From Paraburkholderia ginsengiterrae (GTDB taxonomy: Bacteria; Pseudomonadota; Gammaproteobacteria; Burkholderiales; Burkholderiaceae), in contig NZ_LXKA01000022.1 in assembly GCF_001645125.1 (NCBI RefSeq), positions 144,249 to 208,248 on the forward strand: a DNA stretch of 64,000 nucleotides. The letters run 5' to 3'. A program made the position numbers and the translations under genes. The notes under the pieces are model-generated. The model was not told the origin of the DNA, did no database searches, and worked only from the letters and a program-made list of their open reading frames with translations. Below are positions 55,204 to 63,872 of this stretch, in pieces. Position 1 is the first letter of the stretch; every line of letters begins with the position of its first letter.

Positions 55204-56736
55204 TCAGGCCGCCTGTTGGGCAGCGGTTCCAGGCAGCGCGGTCGAGCTTTGCGGCAACGCGAGGCTCAACACCGCTTGTTCCGTGGCGTCCTTGCGCGCA
55301 AGCTCGCCGGAAATCCGGCCCTGGCGCATCACGACGATCCGGTCCGACACGCCGAGCACTTCGGGCAATTCCGACGAGATCATCACGATCGCGCAGCCCC
55401 GCTCGGCAAGCTGATAGATCACGTTATAGATCTCATGCTTCGCGCCGACGTCGATGCCGCGCGTCGGCTCGTCGAGAATCACCACTTTCAGATCCGGTTC
55501 GGCGAGCCAGCGCGACAGAATTGCCTTCTGCTGATTGCCGCCCGAAAGGAAGCGAATCTTCTGACGGCGACTCGGCGTCTTGATCTTCAGCAGCTTGATG
55601 AAACGGTCCGCTGTCTCGGCTTCCTTCTTGCGGTCGAGGAACATCCCGGCCCGCAGATAGTGACGGCGGCAGCTGATATTGATGTTCTCCGACACCGTCG
55701 CCATGGCGACAATGCCTTCTTCCTTGCGGTCTTCCGGGCACAGCACGATGCCGTGTTTGATCGCCTCTCCCGCGCTCTTCACCTTGATCGGCTTGCCGTC
55801 GAGCAGCAGTTCGCCGGCCTTCTTGTGATCGGCGCCGTACACCAGATGCATCAGTTCGCTACGGCCCGCGCCCACCAGTCCGAAGAATCCGACGATCTCG
55901 CCGCGCCGCACTTCGAAGCTGGCCGGCTGCGCGAGCGCATGGCCTTCGATCGCCTTCGCCGCGAAGCGCACTTCGCCGAGCGGCCGCGCCGAGTAGTTAT
56001 AGATGTCCGAGATTTCACGCCCCACCATCTCGCTGACGATCGTGTCGCGCGACACGCCTTCGAGCGTCGGATGGGAGGCGATCTTGCGGCCGTCGCGGAA
56101 GATCGTGCAGGCGTCGCACAGCTCGTAGATCTCGTCCATGCGGTGCGAGATGTAGATCATCGCGCGATTGTCGGCGCGCAGATCGCGCACCAGCTTGAAC
56201 AGCACCTCCGTCTCGCGATGGGACAGCGAGCTGGTCGGTTCGTCCAGCGCGATCACGCGTGCATTGCGCAGCAGCGCCTTGCAGATTTCAACCATCTGAC
56301 GCTGCGCGATCGAGAGCTTGCGCAGCTTGGCGTTCGGATCGAGCGCCACGCCCATCGCTTCGAGACGTTCACGCACGAAGCGCTTGGCCTCGCGCTTATT
56401 GACCCAACCTAACGAGTTCGGCAGCTGGCCGAGCAACAGGTTTTCCGCGACCGTCAGATCGGGGACATATTGCAGTTCCTGGTGAATCACCGCGATGCCC
56501 GCCGCGATCGACGAAGCCGCACTTGAGAAGCGGACCTCGTTGCCGTCGATCATCACGCGCCCCGAGTCGGGCTGATATTCACCGCCGAGTATTTTCAGCA
56601 GGGTCGACTTCCCTGCGCCGTTTTCGCCCATCAGGCCGTGCACCTGGCCCACGTTGACCTCGAAGGACACACCGTCGAGCGCGCGCACGCCTGGAAAGAC
56701 TTTGCCGATATTGTCAAAACGTAGCGTCGCTGACAC
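55204..56736 (-). CDS. araG: Sugar ABC transporter ATPase, AraG-like
   Basis: Duplicated ATPase of 510 aa, as in the ribose/arabinose/galactose class. The first domain has Walker [10 protein letters not shown] (near 38) and [11 protein letters not shown] as its signature; the second has GLVGAGRSE (near 288) and [10 protein letters not shown] (near 405). The GTG at 56736 is preceded by GAGGAGG. A 270-bp gap with hairpins and repeats separates it from the binding-protein gene, which probably lets the binding protein be made in excess. Confidence 0.9.
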   Translation of the reverse strand: MSATLRFDNIGKVFPGVRALDGVSFEVNVGQVHGLMGENGAGKSTLLKILGGEYQPDSGRVMIDGNEVRFSSAASSIAAGIAVIHQELQYVPDLTVAENLLLGQLPNSLGWVNKREAKRFVRERLEAMGVALDPNAKLRKLSIAQRQMVEICKALLRNARVIALDEPTSSLSHRETEVLFKLVRDLRADNRAMIYISHRMDEIYELCDACTIFRDGRKIASHPTLEGVSRDTIVSEMVGREISDIYNYSARPLGEVRFAAKAIEGHALAQPASFEVRRGEIVGFFGLVGAGRSELMHLVYGADHKKAGELLLDGKPIKVKSAGEAIKHGIVLCPEDRKEEGIVAMATVSENINISCRRHYLRAGMFLDRKKEAETADRFIKLLKIKTPSRRQKIRFLSGGNQQKAILSRWLAEPDLKVVILDEPTRGIDVGAKHEIYNVIYQLAERGCAIVMISSELPEVLGVSDRIVVMRQGRISGELARKDATEQAVLSLALPQSSTALPGTAAQQAA

Positions 56737-56747
56737 TTCGCCTCCTC

Positions 56748-56842
56748 TGTCGACCGGAGTTGGTGCTTCAGCTGTCGGCCGGAGTTCGCGCTTCAGCGCG
56801 TTACTCCGGCCCCATGCAGAGCACTTACTCCGGTCCCATGCA
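56748..56842 (-). repeat. Tandem 25-bp repeats and nested hairpins between araF and araG
   Basis: Two adjacent 25-bp units, 56748-56772 and 56773-56797, match at 22 of 25 positions. A second repeat, TTACTCCGGcCCCATGCA, occurs at 56801-56818 and again (one change) at 56825-56842. The second 25-bp unit and the first 18-mer fold into a hairpin GGCCGGAGT/ACTCCGGCC (56777-56811) with an inner CGCGC/GCGCG stem. No T run follows, so it is more likely an mRNA-stabilising or processing element than a terminator. Confidence 0.7.
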
Positions 56843-57006
56843 ATAAAGTTGCCGCTTCATGTGAACCGTGCTTTGCGGCGCCCCATCAGTCTCGGCAACT
56901 GCAAAGCATGGCTTGTCTCAACCGCTCATCTTGTACTGCTACCGCCGGTGCACCCCATCTCTGAAGCATGGCGCACCGGCGATTCATTTCACCGCCCTAC
57001 AGCGGC

Positions 57007-58005
57007 TTACTTCGATGCGAGGCCCATCTTCTCGCGCACTTCACCCACGTTGTCACGCGTGGCCAGCATGCCGGTCGTCAGCGTGAGCATCGGCGGCTCC
57101 TTGCCTTGCGTGATCCAGTCGTACATCAGCGTCGAGGTTTCTTCGCCGTGGCGCTTCGGGCTGATGATGACCGTGCCGTAGAAGCCCGTCGGCGTCGGCT
57201 TCTTGAACTCGTTCAATGCCGAGTCCGAACCGCCGATGCCGATGCCGATCATGTTGTCCGCCTTGAAGCCGCGGCCTTCCGCTGCGCGCACCGCGCCGAG
57301 CACGCCTTCGTCGTTCAGCGCGTAAGCAACCCAGTGCTTGTACTGCGGGTTCTTCGTCAGCGCGATGTTGGCGGCGTTGAACGCGTTTTCCGTGTCGGTC
57401 TTCGCTTGCGGCGCCGCGACGATGTTCGCCTTCGGGAAGCCGGCGGCCACCAGTGCGTCGGTCGCGCCGGAGGTGCGGTCATGCGCGGTCGGCAGCTGTT
57501 CGTAGGTCACGTCGATCGCGCCCACGTCCTTCATGTCCCAGCCGCGCTTCTTGATTTCCGCGGCCAGACCGTCGCCGACCTGCTTGCCGATGTTGTAGGC
57601 CGAAATGCCCATATGCGGCACCGACGCGATCGGCTTGCCCGCGCCGTCGACCAGACGGTCGTCCACCGTCATCATCTTCAGGCCGTCAGCCTTTGCCTTG
57701 GCGACGATGCCCGGTCCGAGCTTGACGTCAGGCGTGCAGATCACGAAACCTTGCGCCTTCTGGGCCGACAGGTTGTCGATCGCGCTCATCACCTTCTCGC
57801 CCGACGGCGCGCCGATCTTCACCAGCGTGAAGCCCTTCTCCTTGGCGGCGATTTCGGCGAACTTCCATTCGTCCTGGAACCACGGTTCTTCCGGCTGCTT
57901 CACGAGGAAGCCGATCTTCACCGGGTCAGCGGCCTGCGCAACCGGCGCGTTGAAGAGCACACCCGCCGCCGCTGCTGCCAGCGTGAGGAAAATTCTACGT
58001 TTCAT
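57007..58005 (-). CDS. araF: Periplasmic sugar-binding protein, AraF-like
   Basis: Solute-binding protein of 332 aa. The signal peptide ends near AQA, before ADPVKIGFLVKQPEEPWFQD, which is the AraF-like mature start. Further matches are TVDDRLVD near residue 117 and YALNDEGVLGAVRAAEGRG near 240. AGGAGA precedes the ATG at 58005. It is the promoter-proximal gene of araFGH. The substrate could be arabinose, galactose or both, as AraF-like proteins in this group often accept both. Confidence 0.88.
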   Translation of the reverse strand: MKRRIFLTLAAAAAGVLFNAPVAQAADPVKIGFLVKQPEEPWFQDEWKFAEIAAKEKGFTLVKIGAPSGEKVMSAIDNLSAQKAQGFVICTPDVKLGPGIVAKAKADGLKMMTVDDRLVDGAGKPIASVPHMGISAYNIGKQVGDGLAAEIKKRGWDMKDVGAIDVTYEQLPTAHDRTSGATDALVAAGFPKANIVAAPQAKTDTENAFNAANIALTKNPQYKHWVAYALNDEGVLGAVRAAEGRGFKADNMIGIGIGGSDSALNEFKKPTPTGFYGTVIISPKRHGEETSTLMYDWITQGKEPPMLTLTTGMLATRDNVGEVREKMGLASK

Positions 58006-58134
58006 AATGCGTGTCTCCTGACTAATTGATAACGAGAAGGTGTCGGCCGCGTCTTCTTTTTCCGGTGATGACACACGCGGCCAGCGCGTCGTCCGGTGCA
58101 ACTGTGCTACCTCTTTACTGCTTTTCTGCTGCGT

Positions 58135-58911
58135 TCAGTCGTGATACAGCGCCGAGCGGCCGCCATCCACGGTGATGCAGGTGGCGTTGATGAACGGCGC
58201 TTCGTCCGAAGCGAGAAACACCGCGGTCATCGCCACTTCTTCCGGGCGGCCAATGCGCTTCATCGGTTGCAGATCGAGCGTCGCCTGCCGCGCGGCGGCC
58301 GGATCGGCTTGTTCGTTCCACCAGTCGTGCGTCAATTGCGTTTCGATATAACCGGGCGCGATGGCATTGACCCGCACATTGCGCGGCGCGTATTCGATGC
58401 CGAGCGCGCGCGTCAGGCCGATCACACCGTGCTTCGCCACCGGGTATGGGAAACAACCCGGGATGATCTTGAACGAATGCGTCGACGCGATATTCACGAT
58501 GCTGCCGGCACCGCGCTCGACCATGCCCGGCAAGACCGCGCGGCAGCCGTTCCAGACCCCGTCGAGATCGACCGCGAAACAGCGGCGCCAGTCGTCGTCG
58601 GTCATGGTCAGCGGGTCGCAGAACACGTTGATGCCGGCGTTGTTCACCAGCACGTCGAGCGCCCCGAACGCGCGTTCGGCCTCGCTCACCGCGTGCTGCA
58701 CCGACGCCGCCTGCGTCACGTCCGTCCGCACCGCGAGCACGCGCGCGCCGGTTTGCGACACGATGCGCTCCGCCGTCTGCTGCGCGGTGTCGAGATCCAG
58801 TTCGGCCAGCACCACCGCCGCGCCTTCGCGAGCAAACGCATACGCGATTGCCGCACCGATGCCACGTCCGGCACCGGTGATCAGGGCAGTTTTACCGGCG
58901 AGCCGTGTCAT
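58135..58911 (-). CDS. SDR-family oxidoreductase
   Basis: Short-chain dehydrogenase of 258 aa. The cofactor motif TGAGRGIG is at residues 12-19, NNAG near 95, and the catalytic Ser/Tyr/Lys are in NIASTHSFKI and YPVAKHG. Its ATG overlaps the dgoA stop codon as ATGA, so the two are translationally coupled. The substrate is not known; it may act on a second sugar or a sugar acid of the same pathway. The pathway has another SDR at 53.3 kb. Confidence 0.82.
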   Translation of the reverse strand: MTRLAGKTALITGAGRGIGAAIAYAFAREGAAVVLAELDLDTAQQTAERIVSQTGARVLAVRTDVTQAASVQHAVSEAERAFGALDVLVNNAGINVFCDPLTMTDDDWRRCFAVDLDGVWNGCRAVLPGMVERGAGSIVNIASTHSFKIIPGCFPYPVAKHGVIGLTRALGIEYAPRNVRVNAIAPGYIETQLTHDWWNEQADPAAARQATLDLQPMKRIGRPEEVAMTAVFLASDEAPFINATCITVDGGRSALYHD

Positions 58912-59588
58912 TTCTGCGCACCTGCCCGGGCAATGCGCAACCCGTTGATGAACGCCTTCGCATGCGAAGCGGTCACGGCCACGCTTTGTCCCGGCTTGTA
59001 CAGCGCGGAGCCGAGGCCAAAGCCATTCGCGCCTGCGCTGAGAAACGGCCCCATGTTGTCCGGCGTGATGCCGCCGACCGGCACCAGCGGCACTTGCGCC
59101 GCGATCACCGCGCGCCACGCCTTCACGACCTGGCAGCCGAGTTGCTCGGCGGGGAACATCTTCAGCACGTCCGCGCCGTTTTTCAGCGCGATGAACGCCT
59201 CCATCGGCGTCGCGACGCCCGGGGCGCAGGCCATGCCTTGCGCTTTCGCGGCGATGACGACTTCCGGGTCGCTGTGCGGCATGACAATCAGCTCGCCGCC
59301 GGCCGCCTTCACATCGTTGACGAAAGACGAATGCAGCACCGTGCCCGCGCCGACGATGGCATCGCCCGGCAACACTTTGCGGATGGCCTCGATGCTGTCG
59401 AACGGCTGCGGCGAATTCAACGGCACTTCGACGATGCGAAAACCCGCCTCATAGAGTGCCTGGCCGTGTTCGGCGGCATCGGCGGGCGTGACGCCGCGCA
59501 TGATGGCGATCAGCGGACAGGCCTCGAATGCCGCGATCAAACCGGCGTGCGGCATGTACGGAGCTGGCAGATTGATGTGAGGTTGCAT
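58908..59588 (-). CDS. dgoA: 2-dehydro-3-deoxy-6-phosphogalactonate aldolase DgoA
   Basis: Cleaves KDPGal to pyruvate and glyceraldehyde 3-phosphate. It is 226 aa, a KDPG-aldolase-type barrel. The Schiff-base lysine is Lys143 (KMFPAEQLG), with the glutamate in IVEVPLNSP near residue 54. AAGGA lies before the ATG at 59588; a start six codons upstream is possible. It follows dgoK, and together they finish galactonate breakdown. Confidence 0.9.
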   Translation of the reverse strand: MQPHINLPAPYMPHAGLIAAFEACPLIAIMRGVTPADAAEHGQALYEAGFRIVEVPLNSPQPFDSIEAIRKVLPGDAIVGAGTVLHSSFVNDVKAAGGELIVMPHSDPEVVIAAKAQGMACAPGVATPMEAFIALKNGADVLKMFPAEQLGCQVVKAWRAVIAAQVPLVPVGGITPDNMGPFLSAGANGFGLGSALYKPGQSVAVTASHAKAFINGLRIARAGAQK

Positions 59589-59624
59589 GTTGATTCCTTG
59601 TGTCATGAGCGGCGGCGTAGCCGG

Positions 59625-60680
59625 TTAGCCGGCGTGCGCCGCGCGCGCGGCCGGGTTGATGAGCCCCGCCTGCGAGGCGACGCGCCACAAGCCGCGCTCG
59701 GTGGCGTGCTTGACCAGCTCCGCCTGGGTGCAGCCAAATTGTGCGAGCGCGAGGCGATAGCGCTCGCACAGCGCTTCATTGCCGATCAGGCGCAGGCTCT
59801 GTCCGGCGAGCGCGCTCTGCTGCTGCGCCAGGATCGCGTCGAGGCCAGCCAGTTCGTGTCCAATCAGCAATCCAGACAGATAGTCGGGCTGCTGTCGGCC
59901 CGACAGTTCTCCGGTCAGACCCAGCGTGCGGGCGCTGAATGCCGTTGCGAGCACACCTGCCCGGCCTTTTTCACGGGCGATGGTCACGCCACGCAGGAAT
60001 GCTTCGGTGTCCGGACGATCCGGCGTGGTCATCGTGCGGCCGAGGATCGTGTGCTCGCGCAATGCCGCGAAAACTTCGCCGGTCATGAAGGTATGAAAGC
60101 GTTCGATGCGGCGCGATTTCACCACCACCCATTTCGCGTGCGTGCCTGGCAGGCCGATCAGCGCCTGTGTGCCGCCGTCAACGGAATTGGCGTCCCGCCC
60201 GAGCGCGCCGAAAATCTGCGTTTCTTCGCCGCGCATCACGTTCGGGAGTTCGCCGCGTTGCAGGACGCCCGGCACGATATGCAGCGTCGCGCCGCACGCC
60301 GCCTTCACGCGGACGATGCCGGCCACCAGCGCATCGGCATTCGCCGGCGCTTCGACGTACGGCGCCTCGACCCAGCCTTGCGCGCTTCCGACCATGCCGG
60401 CGGCGATCACCGGCACGCCGGGTGCATCTGCGAGCCAGGCGCCGCAGGTGTCCTCGAATGCTGCGTCGAAGCCGCCCTGCTCGGCGCTGCGCGGCAGATT
60501 CATGATGCCCGCCGTCGATTCCCGCGTGGCCAGCACATTGCCTGACGCGTCGTACAGATAGGCGCGCAGCGACGTCGTGCCCCAGTCGAGCGCGATCAGC
60601 GCGGCGTGCGCGAGGTTGGCGTCGGCGGCGCCCGCTGCGGCGTGAATTGCTGCCGACGTGGAGGAACCCGCTTGTTTCAT
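59625..60680 (-). CDS. dgoK: 2-dehydro-3-deoxygalactonokinase DgoK
   Basis: Phosphorylates 2-keto-3-deoxygalactonate at C6. It is 351 aa, an actin-fold sugar-acid kinase with ALDWGTTSLRAYLYD near residue 30 and the family stretches LPGTHAKWV near 178 and FHTFMTGEVFAALREHTILG near 193. Its start overlaps the IclR stop as ATGA. The first 25 residues are Ala-rich and outside the fold. Confidence 0.9.
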   Translation of the reverse strand: MKQAGSSTSAAIHAAAGAADANLAHAALIALDWGTTSLRAYLYDASGNVLATRESTAGIMNLPRSAEQGGFDAAFEDTCGAWLADAPGVPVIAAGMVGSAQGWVEAPYVEAPANADALVAGIVRVKAACGATLHIVPGVLQRGELPNVMRGEETQIFGALGRDANSVDGGTQALIGLPGTHAKWVVVKSRRIERFHTFMTGEVFAALREHTILGRTMTTPDRPDTEAFLRGVTIAREKGRAGVLATAFSARTLGLTGELSGRQQPDYLSGLLIGHELAGLDAILAQQQSALAGQSLRLIGNEALCERYRLALAQFGCTQAELVKHATERGLWRVASQAGLINPAARAAHAG

Positions 60681-61654
60681 CGCTTGATCCTGCGGGTTGC
60701 CGGTTGCGGGGCACGCCAGCCGAGTTCTTCCGAGATCGCGCGCGCTTCGCGCTGCACGACCGGAATCAGTTCGTCCATGCGTTCGAGCGGCATATACGGA
60801 ATCGTGCTCGCTACCGACAGCGCCGCCACCACCGCGCCCGACGCGTCGCGCACGGGGGCCGCGACGCAGCGGATCGACGCTTCGTTTTCTTCAAGATCGA
60901 AGGTGTAGCCGCCGGCGGCATAGCTGGTCATGCGTTGCATGAAGGTCTGCGCGTCGGGGCGGTTGTCGGGCTTGAAGCTGACGCCGGCGAGCGCGCGGCG
61001 CGACGCTTCGAAGAGCGACTGCCAGACGTCCGGCGTGAGGTCGAGCATCATTGCCTTGCCGATTCCCGTCGACGCCAGCGGCATGCGGTGCCCGACGCGC
61101 GAGCGCATTTCGAGGCCACGGGTGCCGGGAATCTTGTCGATGTAGAGCACGTCGTCGCCGTCGCGCACGCCGAGGTGGATCGTGTCGAGCGTCTGCTCCG
61201 CGAGCGATTCGAGATGCTGACGGGCCACCGTGGTGAGCGGCATCTGTTCGAGCGCGATGGTGCCGAGTTCGATGAGTTTCGGGCCGAGCAGATAGCCGCC
61301 TTGCACCTGGCGAAGGTAGCGGGCCTGCACGAGGCTGCTCACCAGGCGATGCGTGGTGCTGCGGGTGGTGCCTAGCGCGGCGCCGAAGGTGCGCAAGTCG
61401 CGTACGCCGGCGGCTGCGGCTTCCAGAATCGCCAGGCCGCGCAGGAGGGTTTGCGTGCCGGCCTGCTGGGGAGTGATGTCCAGCAGCGTGCTGGGCAAGG
61501 CGATTTCGTCGGCCATGGGCTGCGGCTGGGCGCTGGCGCGCGGGCCTTTGGCGGCGGTCGCTGCGTGATGCGCAGTGTCGCTCGCCTGGTCGGCTTGCGG
61601 CTCCAGGTCAGCGTCGGACACGGTTGCGGCGTGAGTGGACATCGCTTTGTTCAT
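60677..61654 (-). CDS. IclR-family regulator of the sugar cluster
   Basis: Transcription factor of 325 aa: about 60 polar residues, then a winged HTH (LRTFGAALGTTRSTTHRLVS near residues 87-106) and an IclR effector domain (about 140-310). It is the first gene of the minus-strand sugar operon and overlaps dgoK by 4 bp, so it is expressed with the genes it probably controls. ATG 61654 or 61642 are both possible starts. The inducer is unknown; a galactose-derived keto acid is a reasonable guess. Confidence 0.85.
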   Translation of the reverse strand: MNKAMSTHAATVSDADLEPQADQASDTAHHAATAAKGPRASAQPQPMADEIALPSTLLDITPQQAGTQTLLRGLAILEAAAAGVRDLRTFGAALGTTRSTTHRLVSSLVQARYLRQVQGGYLLGPKLIELGTIALEQMPLTTVARQHLESLAEQTLDTIHLGVRDGDDVLYIDKIPGTRGLEMRSRVGHRMPLASTGIGKAMMLDLTPDVWQSLFEASRRALAGVSFKPDNRPDAQTFMQRMTSYAAGGYTFDLEENEASIRCVAAPVRDASGAVVAALSVASTIPYMPLERMDELIPVVQREARAISEELGWRAPQPATRRIKR

Positions 61655-62002
61655 GGCGATTCGCTCTTCAATGGTTTTTTTGCGCTTGCAGCGCGGGGCC
61701 GGAGAGGGGGCCTTGGGCGGTGTTGCTGGGCTGCCTGGGTTCTGCCTTTTGGGGTTTAGGCATGGGTTGGGCTTTGTCTCCGGTTTTTTTGTTGCTTTTG
61801 CTCTGGCGGTTCAGGGCCTGTCTTTTCGGCTGTGCTCTGAAGCGCTTGGCTTGTTGGGTTGGATTGTAGGGCGGTTTTTGAGAAAGCTCCAATATGTGAG
61901 TGTTGGATTCATATAATGGGATTTTTTGTTGCCGTGGGCTCTGGTTTGGGTGTGCTTTTCGGGGTGTTGGCCTTTCCTTGAATTCACGGTGGTCTATTAG
62001 CG
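61655..62002. other. Strand-skewed leader upstream of the IclR gene
   Basis: About 350 bp without a credible gene. The plus strand is very rich in G and T and poor in A and C, unlike any other part of the window. A minus-strand promoter, TTGGAG (61887-61892), 18 bp, TACAAT (61863-61868), would give a CA-rich 5' leader of about 200 nt for the IclR operon. The 118-codon minus frame is open because T is scarce there. Confidence 0.5.
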
Positions 62003-62300
62003 TTGCCCCTGTGCGGGGCGGCACCTACTTTCTTTGCCGCGGCAAAGAAAGTAGGCAAAGAAAGCCGCTTCACACCGCTAATTCTTAAGCGGGGCCCCTG
62101 GCTTGGAGGGGGTAGCGGTGCATCTGGAATCCGTGCTCTCGCACACTCCACGCTCGTGACAAGGCAGTCATTCCTCCCGCCTCGCGCTTCGCGCTCGTCG
62201 GAACGGTGCTTCACAAACCAGTGGGGTTGGGTGCTATGGATCGCAAGAATTTGATGGTTGGTGGGTATGCGCCACTTACAGATGATTACAACTGGCTGGG
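62003..62300. repeat. Dispersed Burkholderia-type intergenic repeat with a 32-bp palindrome
   Basis: The core at 62024-62055 is a perfect palindrome, CCTACTTTCTTTGCCG plus its exact complement. The half-motif AAAGAAAG recurs immediately after. From memory, near-identical blocks (short palindrome followed by about 250 bp of moderately conserved sequence) are scattered in Paraburkholderia intergenic regions, often mis-annotated as small ORFs. Boundaries are estimates. Confidence 0.6.
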
Positions 62301-62359
62301 GTGGCGGGCGCGCGTCGTTCGTACAATCCAAGCATTCGAATACGCTTCGGAGAACAAAC

Positions 62360-62761
62360 ATGAAAGCATCGCAATGGATTGCTGCCGGCCTCGTGGCACT
62401 CGCGTGCGCGTCGGCCTTTGCAGCAGCCGGCGGTAACGGCGGCGGCAATGGAGGTGGAAATGGCGGCGGCAGTGGTGGCGCCGGGCACGGTGGCCTCGGC
62501 GGCAACATGGGGGGCATGTCCGCAGGCCACATGAGCAGCAAGGGACTCAGCAATACTAATGGCTTCAACTCTCCCGACCGCGATACCGCCCGCGCCCGCG
62601 CGGCAGATCGGTCAGACACGCAGGCGGATCGCGTCGGAATGTCGACGAGCCATACCAATTCGCACGCAGCACATGCCGATCACGCCCATTCACATTCACT
62701 TGCACAAGTGAACACCCATCACCACCACACCAAACCCTCAACCATCAGCCAGTCAAGCTAA
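62360..62761 (+). CDS. Secreted Gly/His-rich small protein
   Basis: 133 aa, family not recognised. A signal peptide ends near AFA (residue 22). The mature protein starts with GGNGG repeats and GAGHGGLGGNMGGM, continues with a charged middle, and ends in a histidine-rich stretch with ten or more His (SHTNSHAAHADHAHSHS, THHHHTK). The composition suggests metal binding or a flexible envelope protein; there is no direct evidence. GGAGAA lies upstream of the ATG at 62360. Confidence 0.7.
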   Translation: MKASQWIAAGLVALACASAFAAAGGNGGGNGGGNGGGSGGAGHGGLGGNMGGMSAGHMSSKGLSNTNGFNSPDRDTARARAADRSDTQADRVGMSTSHTNSHAAHADHAHSHSLAQVNTHHHHTKPSTISQSS

Positions 62762-63171
62762 CTCAGCGCAAAAGGCACCATAGACCCACCCGCGGTCAAC
62801 GGCGCCTCGCCCGCTGCCATGCGCCCAAAGGATATGGAGCCGCGTAGTAAGCTTTTTCTCAATATTGCAACCAAGCGTAACGTCAACCTTTGCACCGCGT
62901 GCCACCTGGCTTAACGGCCGGCCGCAGCCGGTGTTTGCCGCCCCTGACACCGGACTGTTAGTGTCGTCGGCTTCGCGTTGATAGATCGCGGAGAGTCGCG
63001 GGGTTTTGACGTGCGTCGGCGCAGGACACATCGGAGTGCCGATGAATGTATGTCACCGGCAGCATCGGGCAAAGATTCTTGCGGTGCAGCAGTGCGGGTG
63101 ACTGGAAGGCGCGTCTACTGCGCCTTTCGCACGGGTTGCGCCTTTCTTTGGCGGGCGGCACCGGGTTGATT
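62762..63171. other. Stretch without a recognisable gene
   Basis: About 410 bp. Frames of 80-95 codons exist on both strands but overlap one another, lack ribosome-binding sites and match no family I know. No terminator, tRNA or operator stands out. It may be degenerate accessory DNA. Confidence 0.4.
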
Positions 63172-63624
63172 TCAATGCGTCGTCGCCGTACGCCGCGAGA
63201 CGGTTCTGAAGCCAACGGGTTTGTTGTGCATCGCCTTCGCTGCGCCGCGACTCTTGCGGTCGCCTACTGCGCCCGGTGCGGCCTTGGCCAGGAGGTCTGC
63301 TGCGTGACGCGCAGTGATTCGACTTTGAGGAATGCCCTTCGCGTCGAGCGCAATGATCTGGTACAAGTCGCGATCAATTTCGATCTCTCGCTGATAGTCC
63401 TCAGCGGTTTCAATCAAGAGTCCAAGCAGTGACCGATGATGACTTCTCTCCTCGCGTGTAATAGCAGGATTCCTATATATTGAAGACGCGAGTGTGGTTA
63501 GTTTTTCCAGTCGATCTATCTGCCGCTCGATGAGTCCGAACGCGGACAATGCGAGTTTTTCGTATTGGAGAGCATCAACGGGTGGGCGCGAGGCGGTGCG
63601 AATATTCTTGGCTGATTTACTCAT
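63172..63624 (-). CDS. Hypothetical protein, helical
   Basis: 150 aa, not recognised. GGAGATCG precedes the ATG at 63624, which supports this start over the frame's upstream limit (63795), where the translation looks like a spurious hydrophobic stretch. The middle (about 20-100) is rich in charged residues with a heptad-like helical pattern (IERQIDRLEKLTTLASSIYR), and the C-terminus is basic. It lies between the His-rich gene and an IS256 element and may belong to an accessory segment. Confidence 0.6.
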   Translation of the reverse strand: MSKSAKNIRTASRPPVDALQYEKLALSAFGLIERQIDRLEKLTTLASSIYRNPAITREERSHHRSLLGLLIETAEDYQREIEIDRDLYQIIALDAKGIPQSRITARHAADLLAKAAPGAVGDRKSRGAAKAMHNKPVGFRTVSRRTATTH

Positions 63625-63872
63625 ATGCGATCTCCAGTTGTTGACTTGGATCGCCCGACACGCATTTACAAGCTGGGTGAGCGGGCACAATGATAGGGTT
63701 AACAGACCGGCGCGTAGCACCACAAACCGGCGAGCCGCGAGGCTCCCCCACCAAAGACCCGCCCATAGAAGACAGACGAGCAAAGGCAGCCGCACACCTG
63801 CTTGCGCAAAGGTACGGGGTGTTACGCTTTATAGGCTGTTAAACCTGTTTGCCGTGGAATGCACGACCAAAT

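Noticed and set aside
61668-62024. 118-codon minus-strand frame upstream of the IclR gene
   Set aside because: It is open because T is nearly absent from that strand; there is no ribosome-binding site and no known fold.
62753-63031. 92-codon minus-strand frame
   Set aside because: No ribosome-binding site, overlaps other frames equally long, no family resemblance.
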